A stretch of 64,000 nucleotides of DNA, taken from IMG/VR virus record IMGVR_UViG_3300012005_000004, positions 16,370-80,369 of that record. One strand, written 5' to 3'. The notes under the pieces were generated by a model that ran no database searches, was not told the origin of the DNA, and saw nothing but the letters and a program-made list of their open reading frames with translations. The stretch comes from a virus. The translations under genes were made by a program, and so were the position numbers. This document shows, one piece after another, positions 1-8,674 of the stretch. Positions within the stretch are counted from its first letter, which is position 1; each line of letters opens with the position of its first letter.

Positions 1-156
1 ATGCGTATCGACATGAATGAAGTTACAAAGCGAATCCTTGATGAAAGTACCAAGTCAAAGATCATGTTCGCCGGTAGCGGTAAGATATACAAAGATGGAG
101 TTTGCATCGTCTTTAAGAATAAGACGGTGGTAACAGTATCAGTTAAGGACAAATGA
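1..156 (+). CDS. Hypothetical protein, 51 aa
   Basis: The frame opens with ATG at base 1 and ends in an ATGA overlap with the metallophosphoesterase gene, so the two are probably translationally coupled. The product is short, basic and rich in Lys and Val. I recognise no motif. The window begins exactly at this ATG, so a longer upstream start cannot be excluded. Confidence 0.5.
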   Translation: MRIDMNEVTKRILDESTKSKIMFAGSGKIYKDGVCIVFKNKTVVTVSVKDK

Positions 157-1010
157 AACATATTCGATTCGCCAGTGACATTCACCTGGACTTTGACATC
201 GCAGCCTGGCACAAGGGGTTGCGAAGAAGTCACGGAGTGATGTGTGACATGGACATGCTCTGGTATCCAGAGCCGATGGAAGGCGATGACGAAACGACGC
301 TAGTGATTCCTGGAGACCTCTGGGTAGAGCGCAGGTTCTTGAGCCAAAAGCATCCCGCCACAAAGAAAAGCTGGATGCAAGAGCTGTCAGGACGCTTTAA
401 GTACGTTGTGTTTGTGCTTGGTAATCATGATTATTGGGGTCAAAACCTAAGCAAAGAACCAGGACGAATCAAATCGGTCATCAATGATGACAAGCTGACG
501 AATGTGTTCTTTCTAGAAAATCTGTCGATCGTTCTCGACCAGGTTAAGTTTCTCGGTGGAACGCTCTGGACAGACTTTGCTAGGCAAGATCCTCTATTGA
601 TGTTCAATGCACCAAACGTAATGAATGACTACAAGTACATTCGAAATGGCGCAAGCTTTGGGAGGTTGCACCCAAGAGACTTGCTTGCCGCTCACCTGAA
701 GACACGATCATTCATCAGTAACAATTGCGTCAAGGATGATCCAGCACAGCGTATCATGGTGGTAACTCACATGGCTCCATCATACATGTCTTATGCTAAA
801 GCTCCATTTAGCTCTAAGTACCAACCGTACTACGCTTCGGACCTATCGGACATGATCTTAGATGATTGCCAAGACGCCGAGTGGTGGCTTCATGGTCATA
901 TTCATGATCCTGCCGATTACATGATCGGAAACACCAGAGTAATGTGTAATCCACGAGGTTACTCCAGACAACAAATTAAGTGGGACCCTTTGATGAGGAT
1001 AGATCTATGA
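153..1010 (+). CDS. Calcineurin-like metallophosphoesterase
   Basis: The 285-aa product has the full set of dimetal phosphoesterase motifs in order: ASDIHLDFD near residue 8, PGDLW near 53, GNHDYW near 91, THMAP near 206 and HGHIHD near 248. These residues bind two metal ions that hydrolyse a phosphoester, so it probably acts in the cytoplasm. The family covers nucleases, cyclic-nucleotide esterases and protein phosphatases, and the substrate cannot be chosen from sequence. There is no signal peptide. It overlaps its neighbours by ATGA at both ends and heads a run of small phage genes. Confidence 0.9.
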   Translation: MKHIRFASDIHLDFDIAAWHKGLRRSHGVMCDMDMLWYPEPMEGDDETTLVIPGDLWVERRFLSQKHPATKKSWMQELSGRFKYVVFVLGNHDYWGQNLSKEPGRIKSVINDDKLTNVFFLENLSIVLDQVKFLGGTLWTDFARQDPLLMFNAPNVMNDYKYIRNGASFGRLHPRDLLAAHLKTRSFISNNCVKDDPAQRIMVVTHMAPSYMSYAKAPFSSKYQPYYASDLSDMILDDCQDAEWWLHGHIHDPADYMIGNTRVMCNPRGYSRQQIKWDPLMRIDL

Positions 1011-1390
1011 GCACTACATTCGATAAGTTTATGGTTAAAGACCAATATGGTTCACCGCAGTATCGCTTGAATGAAAGACTGGCAACGGCTCAAGGAGTCA
1101 CCGATGAACAGCTGACGAAGCTTCGTGACTTGCACCAGCAAAAGCTTATGCTGTTTGAGCAGATGGAGCTTCTTGATCCAACTACTGAACCTGGACGGCT
1201 TAAGTCACTAGCTTTCGCGGTGGAACAGATTGAATTCGACCTGCAAGCAAATTGGAACTTTCCTCAAGATCCAAACTTTCACGAATGGTATCTGGTTCCT
1301 CATTGTAAGTGTCCGACTCTAGACAACCGCGATCGAAAGGGGACACAGTTCAAGGTCATTTCAACATTCTGTCCGATTCACGGAAAATAA
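1007..1390 (+). CDS. Hypothetical protein with C-terminal Cys/His motif
   Basis: The start is set at the ATG that overlaps the previous stop (ATGA). An in-frame ATG 27 nt upstream lies inside the phosphoesterase gene and is less likely. The 127-aa product ends with a cluster (HCKCP, then FCPIHG about 25 residues later) that could bind a single metal ion. The middle is charged and probably helical. Function unknown. Confidence 0.7.
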   Translation: MSTTFDKFMVKDQYGSPQYRLNERLATAQGVTDEQLTKLRDLHQQKLMLFEQMELLDPTTEPGRLKSLAFAVEQIEFDLQANWNFPQDPNFHEWYLVPHCKCPTLDNRDRKGTQFKVISTFCPIHGK

Positions 1391-1391
1391 G

Positions 1392-1652
1392 ATGAAAATA
1401 AGATTTAGCACAATTGTGGTGTTTGTGCTTGCTGGTGTTGTTATTTTCTTAGCATGTTCTCTCTTAGCGATTTCAATCTCTATGGCATTCCATACGATCT
1501 TCACGAAGAGATCATCACCTGAGTGTAGGAATGAAATTGTTGTGTCGATCGTCAAGGCTGAGTATCGAACAGTGACGGTCAAAACGGAGTCAGGTAAGTT
1601 ATTGCGGTTAGACCAACCAACCGTTAAACCAGGAGATAAGATCTGCGTATGA
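1392..1652 (+). CDS. Small membrane protein with N-terminal transmembrane segment
   Basis: This 86-aa product has one hydrophobic segment at about residues 8-33, followed by a short beta-rich domain ending in PTVKPGDKICV. It looks like a signal-anchored protein with a small periplasmic or exoplasmic domain. It sits one base after the previous stop and overlaps the next gene by 4 nt. Function unknown. Confidence 0.65.
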   Translation: MKIRFSTIVVFVLAGVVIFLACSLLAISISMAFHTIFTKRSSPECRNEIVVSIVKAEYRTVTVKTESGKLLRLDQPTVKPGDKICV

Positions 1653-1879
1653 TAGTTTATGGTTTCTTCTACAATAGCTGCATCTTTGAGAGCGCCCCAG
1701 GGCTCCAGTCCTTGCACTTAACGAAGGCTGGAGCGTATAAGGCTATGAGAGCTGATATGATCAAGGTGGCGATGGAAGACCGTGAAAATTCTCCGTATAA
1801 GTCTAAAGGTTGGACTAAAGAAAAACCAATCGATTGGCGTTCTTGGTCCATAAAGAAACTAGAGGTTCAAGATGAGTGA
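1649..1879 (+). CDS. Hypothetical protein, 76 aa
   Basis: ATGA overlap with the gene before and 8 nt overlap with the gene after place it in the same operon. The product has a short hydrophobic start and a basic, Trp-containing C-terminus. No family recognised. Confidence 0.6.
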   Translation: MIVYGFFYNSCIFESAPGLQSLHLTKAGAYKAMRADMIKVAMEDRENSPYKSKGWTKEKPIDWRSWSIKKLEVQDE

Positions 1880-2123
1880 TATTCATAGACGTTCAGATGA
1901 GACTATAAGAAAAGATTCATTTTGGAACATAGCTGAACAAAACAATCGGTGTGAATATGCAGTTTGTGTCAACATCCCAGGTTTTCCAGATGCAGAAATT
2001 TTAGATGCTTATGAAGCTTGGCTAAATGAACAAAGCATAAAATACTATTTCTATTACTTCTTTATCTTTTTTAAGAATGAAGAAGACGCTATAGCATTTA
2101 ATTTACGTTGGGTATTAAGATGA
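1872..2123 (+). CDS. Hypothetical protein, 83 aa
   Basis: The product contains a very aromatic stretch (YYFYYFFIFF near residues 57-66) followed by a short charged tail, suggesting a compact alpha/beta fold of the kind many small phage proteins have. It overlaps both neighbours. No family recognised. Confidence 0.6.
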   Translation: MSDIHRRSDETIRKDSFWNIAEQNNRCEYAVCVNIPGFPDAEILDAYEAWLNEQSIKYYFYYFFIFFKNEEDAIAFNLRWVLR

Positions 2124-2428
2124 AAATGAAAAGATCTAATTTTGATGTAGTTATGCGTGCGCTATCAGAATATGTTCCAGTCACACTAGGTGGTAGAGTT
2201 TATCGGCTTATCAAGGCAGGTGACCCAATAGTCGCAGTGTCTGGTGTTTTTGAATCAGATCACGACGTACTCTGCCACGTTCTTCAAATGTTCAAAAATG
2301 AAAGCAAGGCTTATGCAGAAATAACTCTTCCGGCAGATCTCACCGTTAATAACTTGATCGAGCTCGCAGATTCTTTAACCGAAGAAGATATAATTAATTG
2401 TATCTTCAGCCATGCTGGTCGAATCTAA
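2120..2428 (+). CDS. Hypothetical protein, 102 aa
   Basis: The start is the ATG overlapping the previous stop (ATGA). A start 12 nt earlier is possible but would lie deeper in the upstream gene. The product is a mixed alpha/beta acidic protein with no recognisable motif. It ends in a TAATG overlap with the next gene. Confidence 0.6.
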   Translation: MKMKRSNFDVVMRALSEYVPVTLGGRVYRLIKAGDPIVAVSGVFESDHDVLCHVLQMFKNESKAYAEITLPADLTVNNLIELADSLTEEDIINCIFSHAGRI

Positions 2429-2697
2429 TGACAGCGTACCAAGACAACTGGGAAAAGATCTTTGGAAAGAAGAAGGTAAAGCCGAAGATCATTCAACCGT
2501 TGCGATCTACCGTCGCATACTGGGATCCTGATAAGCCAGACATTGTCTCGGCTCTAAGCTCAAATGTTGACTCTTTAGATAAAGAATCTTTGATCTCCTT
2601 AGTTCGAGAGCTTGATCGACGATTCATCCAGCTTTGGGATAAGGTCTCATTTGAGCAAGAACATGGTCTTCTTGACTATGAAAAGCTGGTGAAATAA
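2428..2697 (+). CDS. Hypothetical protein, 89 aa
   Basis: The start is the ATG in the TAATG junction. The product begins MTAYQDNWEK, is lysine-rich in the first third and probably helical in the last (residues 50-89). No family recognised. It is the last gene before a promoter that begins the Ter/Tel island. Confidence 0.6.
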   Translation: MTAYQDNWEKIFGKKKVKPKIIQPLRSTVAYWDPDKPDIVSALSSNVDSLDKESLISLVRELDRRFIQLWDKVSFEQEHGLLDYEKLVK

Positions 2698-2700
2698 TTG

Positions 2701-2729
2701 TGTACTTGTTGAGTTCATTGAGTTATAAT
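2701..2729 (+). promoter_or_regulatory. Promoter TGTACT-N17-TATAAT
   Basis: The -35-like element TGTACT (2701-2706) and a perfect TATAAT (2724-2729) are exactly 17 bp apart. This spacing and -35 form recur about twenty times in the window. It lies 37 nt upstream of the DUF475 gene. Confidence 0.7.
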
Positions 2730-2765
2730 GCTTTGTGTTAGTCCATCTAAACGGAGCGTAATAAA

Positions 2766-3794
2766 ATGAAATCAACAATGTCGTACTTTTCGACCAGCTT
2801 CATCTTCACATTGGTCGCCCTAGTATTTTGTTACTTTGTCGCGGGCATCGAAGGAGCCTTCTTGGCTGGAGTTCTAGGGATCTTAGAGACCAGCCTATCG
2901 ATGGACAACGCCGTCGTAAATTCCACGGTCCTTCGCGACATGGACCAAGTATGGAGGAAGCGTTTCCTGACTTGGGGTATGGTTATCGCCGTGTTTGGAA
3001 TGCGACTCGTGTTCCCAGTCTTGATCGTCTGGGCTACCAGCACGCTAGGCCTTGTAGAATCTGCTGTACTTCCCTTTAAAAACCCACACCTCTATGAAAC
3101 TACGCTGACGGCCGCTCATGTAAGCATCGCGGGCTTCGGTGGAACGTTCTTGCTGATGGTCTTCCTGAAGTTCTTCATCGATGATTCAAAGGAGGAACAC
3201 TGGGTACCATTCGTAGAAAGCGTCATGGTCAAGGCTGGACGTATCGAAGCAGTACAGATCATCTTGGCTCTTGCGGTGGCTGCTGTAGTTACGCTGCTGC
3301 TGCCTGCCATCGATAAGATGCAGTTTATTCAATCGGCCGTGTGGGGCATCATCGCTTACCTAGTAGTTGACGGCATCGGCGCGATCTTTGAGTCCGATGA
3401 AACTGAAGGATCAGTCGCCGCATCTGTCGCTAAGGCTGGGATCGCCTCATTCCTTTACCTCGAGATGGTTGACGCATCCTTCAGCTTTGACGGCGTAATC
3501 GGAGCGTTTGCGGTTACCAACAATGTTATCTTGATCGCGCTTGGCCTCGGGATCGGCGCCATGTTTGTCCGGTCGTTGACCTTGTTGATGGTAGACAAGA
3601 ATACTCTCGGAACCTTCCGTTACCTGGAACATGGAGCCTTCTGGTCGATCGGAGTTCTTGCCATCTGTATGTTCCTCGGCATCGTCGTTGACATCCCAGA
3701 GGTTGTCACGGGATTGTCGGCCGCGGTTATCTTGGGACTTGCTCTCGGACACTCCGTATATGCAAACCGTAAAGAGCTGGCGTTGGCCTCTTAG
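2766..3794 (+). CDS. DUF475/TerC-superfamily integral membrane protein
   Basis: This 342-aa, very hydrophobic protein has about nine predicted transmembrane segments. It carries the family hallmark near residue 38 (GILETSLSMDNAVVNS), in which the acidic residue and the Asp-Asn pair lie inside the membrane. A second matching segment (YLEMVDASFSFDGVIGA) lies near residue 226, giving the internal repeat expected of TerC-like proteins. TerC/DUF475 proteins are proposed metal-ion exporters and occur with TelA and TerD in chemical-stress operons. The same partners follow here within 7 kb. The ion transported cannot be read from sequence. Confidence 0.85.
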   Translation: MKSTMSYFSTSFIFTLVALVFCYFVAGIEGAFLAGVLGILETSLSMDNAVVNSTVLRDMDQVWRKRFLTWGMVIAVFGMRLVFPVLIVWATSTLGLVESAVLPFKNPHLYETTLTAAHVSIAGFGGTFLLMVFLKFFIDDSKEEHWVPFVESVMVKAGRIEAVQIILALAVAAVVTLLLPAIDKMQFIQSAVWGIIAYLVVDGIGAIFESDETEGSVAASVAKAGIASFLYLEMVDASFSFDGVIGAFAVTNNVILIALGLGIGAMFVRSLTLLMVDKNTLGTFRYLEHGAFWSIGVLAICMFLGIVVDIPEVVTGLSAAVILGLALGHSVYANRKELALAS

Positions 3795-3802
3795 AGATAA
3801 AA

Positions 3803-4063
3803 ATGATACTACCTAAAGATCTTCTTGATCAAATATCGTATTATGAGTATAACACTCAACGGGTGAATCGATTCGCGACGAACACACTCACACAATCAAA
3901 ATTTATATTACATTTTAAGCAATGGTGGAAACCAAGTAAAACTATCTTCATCAATTGGTTACAGCGAACAACTCAAGACGGTGATTTATTGATTTTCGAA
4001 GAACCAGATGAAAGTAGAGAACTTAGAGATCAACTACACTTATACATTCAAGATAGAAACTAG
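3803..4063 (+). CDS. Hypothetical protein, 86 aa
   Basis: This gene lies between the DUF475 and TelA genes. The product is rich in aromatic residues (a WW pair near residue 41) and has an acidic C-terminus. No family recognised. Its codon use is more AT-rich than its large neighbours. Confidence 0.6.
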   Translation: MILPKDLLDQISYYEYNTQRVNRFATNTLTQSKFILHFKQWWKPSKTIFINWLQRTTQDGDLLIFEEPDESRELRDQLHLYIQDRN

Positions 4064-4088
4064 TTTCATAACTGTTAAGGAATAGATC

Positions 4089-5354
4089 ATGCAACCAACC
4101 CGTCTAGGTGGAGCTCCAAACCTTCAAGCTCAACCAGCATCACCGCCTGCTGCTGTAGTTGAATCGATGATGCCAGACTTTTTGACGCCAAAGACAGAAC
4201 AATCGGTTATGGTAGCACCAACGATGAGCACATCGATCACATTACCACCAAACTTCCCGGTCACCTTCCCTGAGCAAAAGATGCGGCAGATAGAAGGAGA
4301 TGTCAAGAAGTTTGACTTTGACAAGATCTCGATGCGAGACATTGCCATGATCGGAACCGAGGTCGAGCAGGAGCTTCACAAGACACTTGGTGTCTTCCTA
4401 GCGAAGATCAACCAGGGTGACCAACCAAAGCTGTTCAAGCTTGTTGAAAAGCTCAAGGATGAGGTCGACAAGGAGAACCTTGGTGAGCTTGCTGATAAGA
4501 TTCTCAACGCCCAGCCTGGCATGATCGATAAGCTCAAGGGGATGTTCAGCGCAAAGTCGCTATCAAAGGCGTCCAACAATGCGTTCGAGAACGTTCGGCT
4601 GCTGGCCGCAGGCAAGACCAAGACGCTGACCGAGGTTATCGCCAAGATGGAGCAGGAACTCGCGGTTGAGATGAACCGGCTCGAAGGAGAGGTTAAGAAC
4701 ATGGAGGCGCTTAAGAACGCGTACGTCGATCGCTTCATGGACTATGCCTACTTGACGGTTTACATGATCGGCATCCATGAAAAAGCTCAACAGTACGTTG
4801 CTGCAGTTGAAGCGCAAGGCCAAGTCGATCCTACTTTCCTCAATGACCTTCGGGCTAAGTTTCAAGCTCTGGAAAGCCGTGCATTGACCGTTGAAGGCAT
4901 GATGACGAAGCTGCCTAGTGACCAGCTCGCGATACGTCAGATCCAGAACGCCGGTGTCCAAACGCTCATGGAAACTGCGACGACATCATCGACCAGGTTT
5001 GCTTCGATCAAGATGACGCTGATTAAGATCAACGGTGCGTTGATCGTTCAAGGTGTTCAACGGTTGAGCGCTCAAGGAAAAGCTCTTGATGAAACGCTGC
5101 AAACCGTCGATCGCAAGCTGATGAATGAAGTTGTCACCGTCGCCGCAAACGCTCCTGGAGATAATCGATTGGCTCAAGCCCAACAGCTCCAACAGGTCAT
5201 CGCTGACACCAAAGCGCTCCAGGTGATCGTCGAGCAAGCACGGGTGAAGAACTCCGCACAGTTCCAGCAGGCCCGCGAGATCTTCTCTCAAGCCCGAGCT
5301 GATATGCAGCAGCTTGGAACTACCATCCGCCCAGACCAACCGCTTGGATATTAA
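4089..5354 (+). CDS. TelA-family toxic anion resistance protein
   Basis: The 421-aa product has a Pro/Ala-rich N-terminus (about 60 residues), then a long helical and coiled-coil region typical of TelA (PF05816). Recognisable features are the FDKISMRDIAMIGTEVEQEL segment near residue 80, VEKMxNELxxEMNRLE-like heptads near 185-205, and the helical tail. TelA proteins are cytoplasmic, often linked to tellurite resistance, and frequently sit beside TerC and TerD. The biochemical role is unknown. Membership rests on the overall pattern; no search was run. Confidence 0.8.
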   Translation: MQPTRLGGAPNLQAQPASPPAAVVESMMPDFLTPKTEQSVMVAPTMSTSITLPPNFPVTFPEQKMRQIEGDVKKFDFDKISMRDIAMIGTEVEQELHKTLGVFLAKINQGDQPKLFKLVEKLKDEVDKENLGELADKILNAQPGMIDKLKGMFSAKSLSKASNNAFENVRLLAAGKTKTLTEVIAKMEQELAVEMNRLEGEVKNMEALKNAYVDRFMDYAYLTVYMIGIHEKAQQYVAAVEAQGQVDPTFLNDLRAKFQALESRALTVEGMMTKLPSDQLAIRQIQNAGVQTLMETATTSSTRFASIKMTLIKINGALIVQGVQRLSAQGKALDETLQTVDRKLMNEVVTVAANAPGDNRLAQAQQLQQVIADTKALQVIVEQARVKNSAQFQQAREIFSQARADMQQLGTTIRPDQPLGY

Positions 5355-5356
5355 AG

Positions 5357-5542
5357 ATGACGAAGGAAGAAGTTAAAAAACATCTTGAGAATAATGAAAC
5401 ATTGGGTGGCGGTTCATGGGTATTTTCTAAAAACTGTATGAACTGCGGAGATGGCTGCTGTTATCAAGAATTTAGCGGCGTAGAAGAAGCTCTTGAAAAC
5501 ATAGGATGGTACGTTGATCTTGATGAATTAGAAGTTGTTTGA
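5357..5542 (+). CDS. Small Cys-rich protein
   Basis: The 61-aa product has a CMNCGDGCC cluster near residue 27 that could bind a metal ion or an Fe-S centre. The rest is acidic. It starts 3 nt after the TelA stop and so belongs to the same transcript. Confidence 0.6.
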   Translation: MTKEEVKKHLENNETLGGGSWVFSKNCMNCGDGCCYQEFSGVEEALENIGWYVDLDELEVV

Positions 5543-5563
5543 TCACATAATTTAGGAAAAACT

Positions 5564-5833
5564 ATGACTTCAGAAGATATCTATCGAGCAGCTCTTATCG
5601 AGCTCGCAGATGAAGGAAATGAGAAAGCGAAATTTGCTCTCGGTATGGGATCTAGAGTTAGCGAAAACTCTAGAGAGATTCGTCCAAATGTTTCTACTGC
5701 TCTACAAAAAGCATCTGGTGAATTGACCAGAGCGCTAAGGTTGAATGGAGATGAGTGGACTAAAGAAACCGACAGAGCTGTTTCTGCTGCCCACGCCTAC
5801 TTAATGGAAGCGATGTCTCAATTAGCTAGATAG
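5564..5833 (+). CDS. Hypothetical helical protein, 89 aa
   Basis: The product appears all-helical, rich in Ala, Glu and Arg. The upstream sequence taggaaaaact gives a usable ribosome-binding site. No family recognised. Confidence 0.6.
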   Translation: MTSEDIYRAALIELADEGNEKAKFALGMGSRVSENSREIRPNVSTALQKASGELTRALRLNGDEWTKETDRAVSAAHAYLMEAMSQLAR

Positions 5834-5839
5834 AGAAAC

Positions 5840-6793
5840 ATGAACGAACTCGCGGTCATCACGACTTACTACAACCCAGTTCGCTATCAAACGCGTCGCA
5901 AGAACTATGACGTTTTTATGGCGGGTATGAAGAAAGCTGGAGTGACTTGCATCACAGTCGAATGTGCGTTCGGAGATGAACCGTTTGAGCTAGAAGAATC
6001 TCCAGCTGTTATCCAGCTTCGATCTAAAACCTTGGTTTGGCAAAAAGAGAGGTTGATTAACATCGCCGCGTCCTACGTTCCAGATCATTTTAAGTATATC
6101 GCTTGGATCGATTGTGACGTCGTATTCATGAATAACAGCTGGGTAAAAGATACAATAAAGGTTCTCAAGAAGCACCAGGTGGCCCAGCTCTTCAAAACTT
6201 GTATGAGGTTGGATAAGCATGGCGACCGCACAAATGACATCTCTGAGTCCTTCGCCTCGGTGATGAGCGATCATCCAGAATATCTCAACTATGAACGGTA
6301 TGACAAGCATGGTCACACCGGTTACGCTTGGGCGATGCGCCGGGAGATCTTTGATAAGGTTGGATTATATGAAGCTGCGATCTCAGGCAGCGCAGATCAC
6401 TTCATGGCTCATGCCATCTATGATGATTACAACTTTTGCATTCAAAATGCTCTCAAGCATGATGAATTTCAGATCTCACATTTAAAGGAGTGGGGAAAGA
6501 GATTCTATGAGATAGTTAAAGGATCGCTAGGATGTGTACAAGGAGAGATCGAGCACCTTTGGCATGGAGATGCGGTTGATCGGCGGTACTTCCTCCGTAT
6601 GCATGAGATTACAGAGCTTGGATTTAATCCGTGGACAGACATAGTTTCACTTCCAGGAAAGCCTCTTGATTGGAGTCCTGGAATGAATAAACTGGGGCTA
6701 GTAAAGTACTTCGATAATTACTTTAGGGGCCGTCGAGAAGATGGAGCTAAAGAACCAGTGAGTCACCATTGTGGAGAAACTTGTGTCGTATAA
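5840..6793 (+). CDS. GT-A-fold glycosyltransferase-like protein
   Basis: The 317-aa product begins with a beta strand and loop typical of nucleotide-sugar binding (LAVITTYYNPVRY). Near residue 94 it carries WIDCDVVF, a good DxD metal- and UDP-sugar-binding motif. Further on it has HTGYAWAMRREIF near 160 and AISGSADHFMAHA near 180, the pattern of acceptor-side motifs in this fold. It would transfer a sugar to an unknown acceptor such as a phage protein, DNA base or surface glycan. It has no signal peptide. Confidence 0.75.
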   Translation: MNELAVITTYYNPVRYQTRRKNYDVFMAGMKKAGVTCITVECAFGDEPFELEESPAVIQLRSKTLVWQKERLINIAASYVPDHFKYIAWIDCDVVFMNNSWVKDTIKVLKKHQVAQLFKTCMRLDKHGDRTNDISESFASVMSDHPEYLNYERYDKHGHTGYAWAMRREIFDKVGLYEAAISGSADHFMAHAIYDDYNFCIQNALKHDEFQISHLKEWGKRFYEIVKGSLGCVQGEIEHLWHGDAVDRRYFLRMHEITELGFNPWTDIVSLPGKPLDWSPGMNKLGLVKYFDNYFRGRREDGAKEPVSHHCGETCVV

Positions 6794-7595
6794 TATTCCA
6801 GAAGCACGGGCTAGCCTAGATAAGAAGTTAGATGATGTTAACGCTAACTTATCAACATTAAACTATAAGCAACGAGATAATTTCAACTCTCGCATAGCTT
6901 ACATCAGCGAAGAAGCTAAAAGGATGCTTCCTGACTTTTCGAAGAACACAGAGAGCTATCTTGCTGAAGTAGCTCCAGATTTTGTGACTGAGAAAGTACA
7001 TAAAATCTTCAAGTCGAATAGAAAGTTGCTTGGTGTTTTCAAGCGACGAAATTCTGATAACGCTCTATGGGGGCTTCACATCTCATTGAAGAGTTACCTT
7101 AATAGCTGTAAGTGGAGAGAGTTGCGTCACATGGATGACTCTATAGAGATTGTCCAGAATGAAATCAATTCTCTCAACCAGGAGCGTGTAACTCTGATCA
7201 AGACTATCAATTCACTCAGAGATTTATCAGCGTCTGGTAAAAAACCCAGCCCACGTTTGAGGCTTGCTTTAACTAAATCCTCACAAAATAATATTACTCC
7301 ATCATCAAAAGCTAGGTTGAAGAGAATCCAAGAAGAACCATCTTACCAACCTGATTATCAAGAGAATGATGATTTAGATCTGTTAAAGCTGCTCATCATT
7401 GAACAACAGATGTTCGGCCAGACAGGCACCATCGATTCGGTACACGGCGGTGGCGGAACGTTTGATGGAGGTGGAGCGTCTGGCAACTGGGACAGCGGAC
7501 CGATGACCAATCCAGGATGTAACATTGACCTCATCAGCGCGGTGGTTGGAGCTGGTGTGATCGCAACAGATGATTCATTGGGGACGTTCTCTTAG
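6783..7595 (+). CDS. Coiled-coil protein with Gly-rich tail
   Basis: I chose the GTG at 6783 because GGAG lies 7 nt upstream of it. An in-frame GTG at 6771 would overlap that site. The 270-aa product is helical and coiled-coil for about 190 residues, then has a flexible segment. It ends in a glycine-rich tail including GGGGTFDGGGASGNW. Tails of the form GGGxFxGGGASGxW are common at the C-termini of TPM-domain (YgcG-like) membrane proteins, but no TPM domain is visible here. It lies inside the Ter/Tel island. Confidence 0.6.
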   Translation: MSYNIPEARASLDKKLDDVNANLSTLNYKQRDNFNSRIAYISEEAKRMLPDFSKNTESYLAEVAPDFVTEKVHKIFKSNRKLLGVFKRRNSDNALWGLHISLKSYLNSCKWRELRHMDDSIEIVQNEINSLNQERVTLIKTINSLRDLSASGKKPSPRLRLALTKSSQNNITPSSKARLKRIQEEPSYQPDYQENDDLDLLKLLIIEQQMFGQTGTIDSVHGGGGTFDGGGASGNWDSGPMTNPGCNIDLISAVVGAGVIATDDSLGTFS

Positions 7596-7598
7596 TTG

Positions 7599-7627
7599 TT
7601 TACACAAGGTGTGAAATGGTATAAGAT
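7599..7627 (+). promoter_or_regulatory. Promoter TTTACA-N17-TAAGAT
   Basis: TTTACA (7599-7604) and TAAGAT (7622-7627) are 17 bp apart, upstream of the 7654 gene and the TerD gene. The -10 is weaker than at the other sites. Confidence 0.55.
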
Positions 7628-7653
7628 GCATCTACTCACTAAGGAGAACTTGC

Positions 7654-8010
7654 ATGGATCCATTTGAAGCCACTTTGAACGAGCTACGTAATTACTTGAA
7701 ATCGCTTATGATCTCAAGTGAGCCGGTAACTAAGTTTGAGTACGGTGGTGACACCCCAGGATTTGAATTGATAACTCACTTCAAAGCGCTCTTACTTGGT
7801 GAAGATTCAGATTCTGCAGAAGTAATCTTTAAGATTCAAAAATTCTTTTCGGCACCAGATGTCTCTGTGAAATCAAATCCATCAGGTGAATTCATGATCG
7901 ATTTGCGGTGGTCAACTCAGCCACCAAACATGGATGCATTGTTAAACTTCGGCGTGGTAAATGATGGGCCATTTGCTGGTAATTTGTATTTCTCAATGTC
8001 ACGTGGTTAA
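7654..8010 (+). CDS. Hypothetical protein, 118 aa
   Basis: A mixed alpha/beta protein beginning MDPFEATLNELRNYLK, with AAGGAG 7 nt upstream of the ATG. Position directly before TerD suggests a role in the same response, but no motif is recognised. Confidence 0.65.
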   Translation: MDPFEATLNELRNYLKSLMISSEPVTKFEYGGDTPGFELITHFKALLLGEDSDSAEVIFKIQKFFSAPDVSVKSNPSGEFMIDLRWSTQPPNMDALLNFGVVNDGPFAGNLYFSMSRG

Positions 8011-8034
8011 CGTAGTTCAACTTAGGAGTTAATT

Positions 8035-8673
8035 ATGAGTGCTCTCACTCTCAATCTGTCAAAACCTGGCGACGTCGCCCAAAAGCTGCAACTGAACCTC
8101 AAGAAGTCTGAAGCCTTCAAGGTCAAGCTTGCTTGGGAAGGCAACACCGACCTGGACCTGCACGCCCTGTTCTGCATCAATGACGGCTCCGGCGGAAAGA
8201 TCAGCCAGCTCGAAGATATCCTTTCCACATACAACGTCAAGCGGCGCCTCGGCGGCCAAGAAGCCGGCACACTGACCAAAAATCCCGATGGCACCTTCGC
8301 AATTCACGGTGGAGCCCTCATTCACAGCGCCGACGTAGACAATGGCGACTCATCCGAAGATGAAGATGAATGGATCCGTGTCGATCCTTCCAAGATGACG
8401 ATCCCGCCCGGATCAGCCATCGAGATTCCAATCATCGCGATGATTCATCCTCAGTCTTCCGGCCGGAACTTCAGCGGCGTTCAGAATGCCAAGGTGTCCG
8501 TGGAAGATGCCAACGGGACCGTCCTCATGTCGGCGAACCTCTCAGCCCAGTTCGGTCAGTTCGTCGGTGTGCAGATGGGTTCGATCATGATTGAAGACAC
8601 CGGAACGAGCTTCGCTCAGGTTGGCGTCGGCTTCAACGAGGACTTCAACGGCGTCCTGGGCCACTTCTCCTGA
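8035..8673 (+). CDS. TerD-family protein
   Basis: This 212-aa product has an N-terminal amphipathic stretch (LTLNLSKPGDVAQKLQLNL) and then the TerD core, with LAWEGNTDLDLHA near residue 39 that supplies the Asp ligands of the calcium site. Later strands (IHSADVDNGDSSEDEDEW) carry further acidic loops. TerD-domain proteins are calcium-binding cytoplasmic proteins of the tellurite/chemical-stress operon. The vWA protein and DUF475 partner nearby support the call. GGAG precedes the ATG. Confidence 0.88.
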   Translation: MSALTLNLSKPGDVAQKLQLNLKKSEAFKVKLAWEGNTDLDLHALFCINDGSGGKISQLEDILSTYNVKRRLGGQEAGTLTKNPDGTFAIHGGALIHSADVDNGDSSEDEDEWIRVDPSKMTIPPGSAIEIPIIAMIHPQSSGRNFSGVQNAKVSVEDANGTVLMSANLSAQFGQFVGVQMGSIMIEDTGTSFAQVGVGFNEDFNGVLGHFS

Positions 8674-8674
8674 G

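Noticed and set aside
2730-2765. Manganese (yybP-ykoY) riboswitch before the TerC-like gene
   Set aside because: Such riboswitches often precede terC homologues, but the leader here is only about 36 nt and shows no stem structure.
4130-5339. Several minus-strand frames opposite TelA
   Set aside because: They are shadows of a gene with strong codon periodicity on the plus strand and lack start signals.
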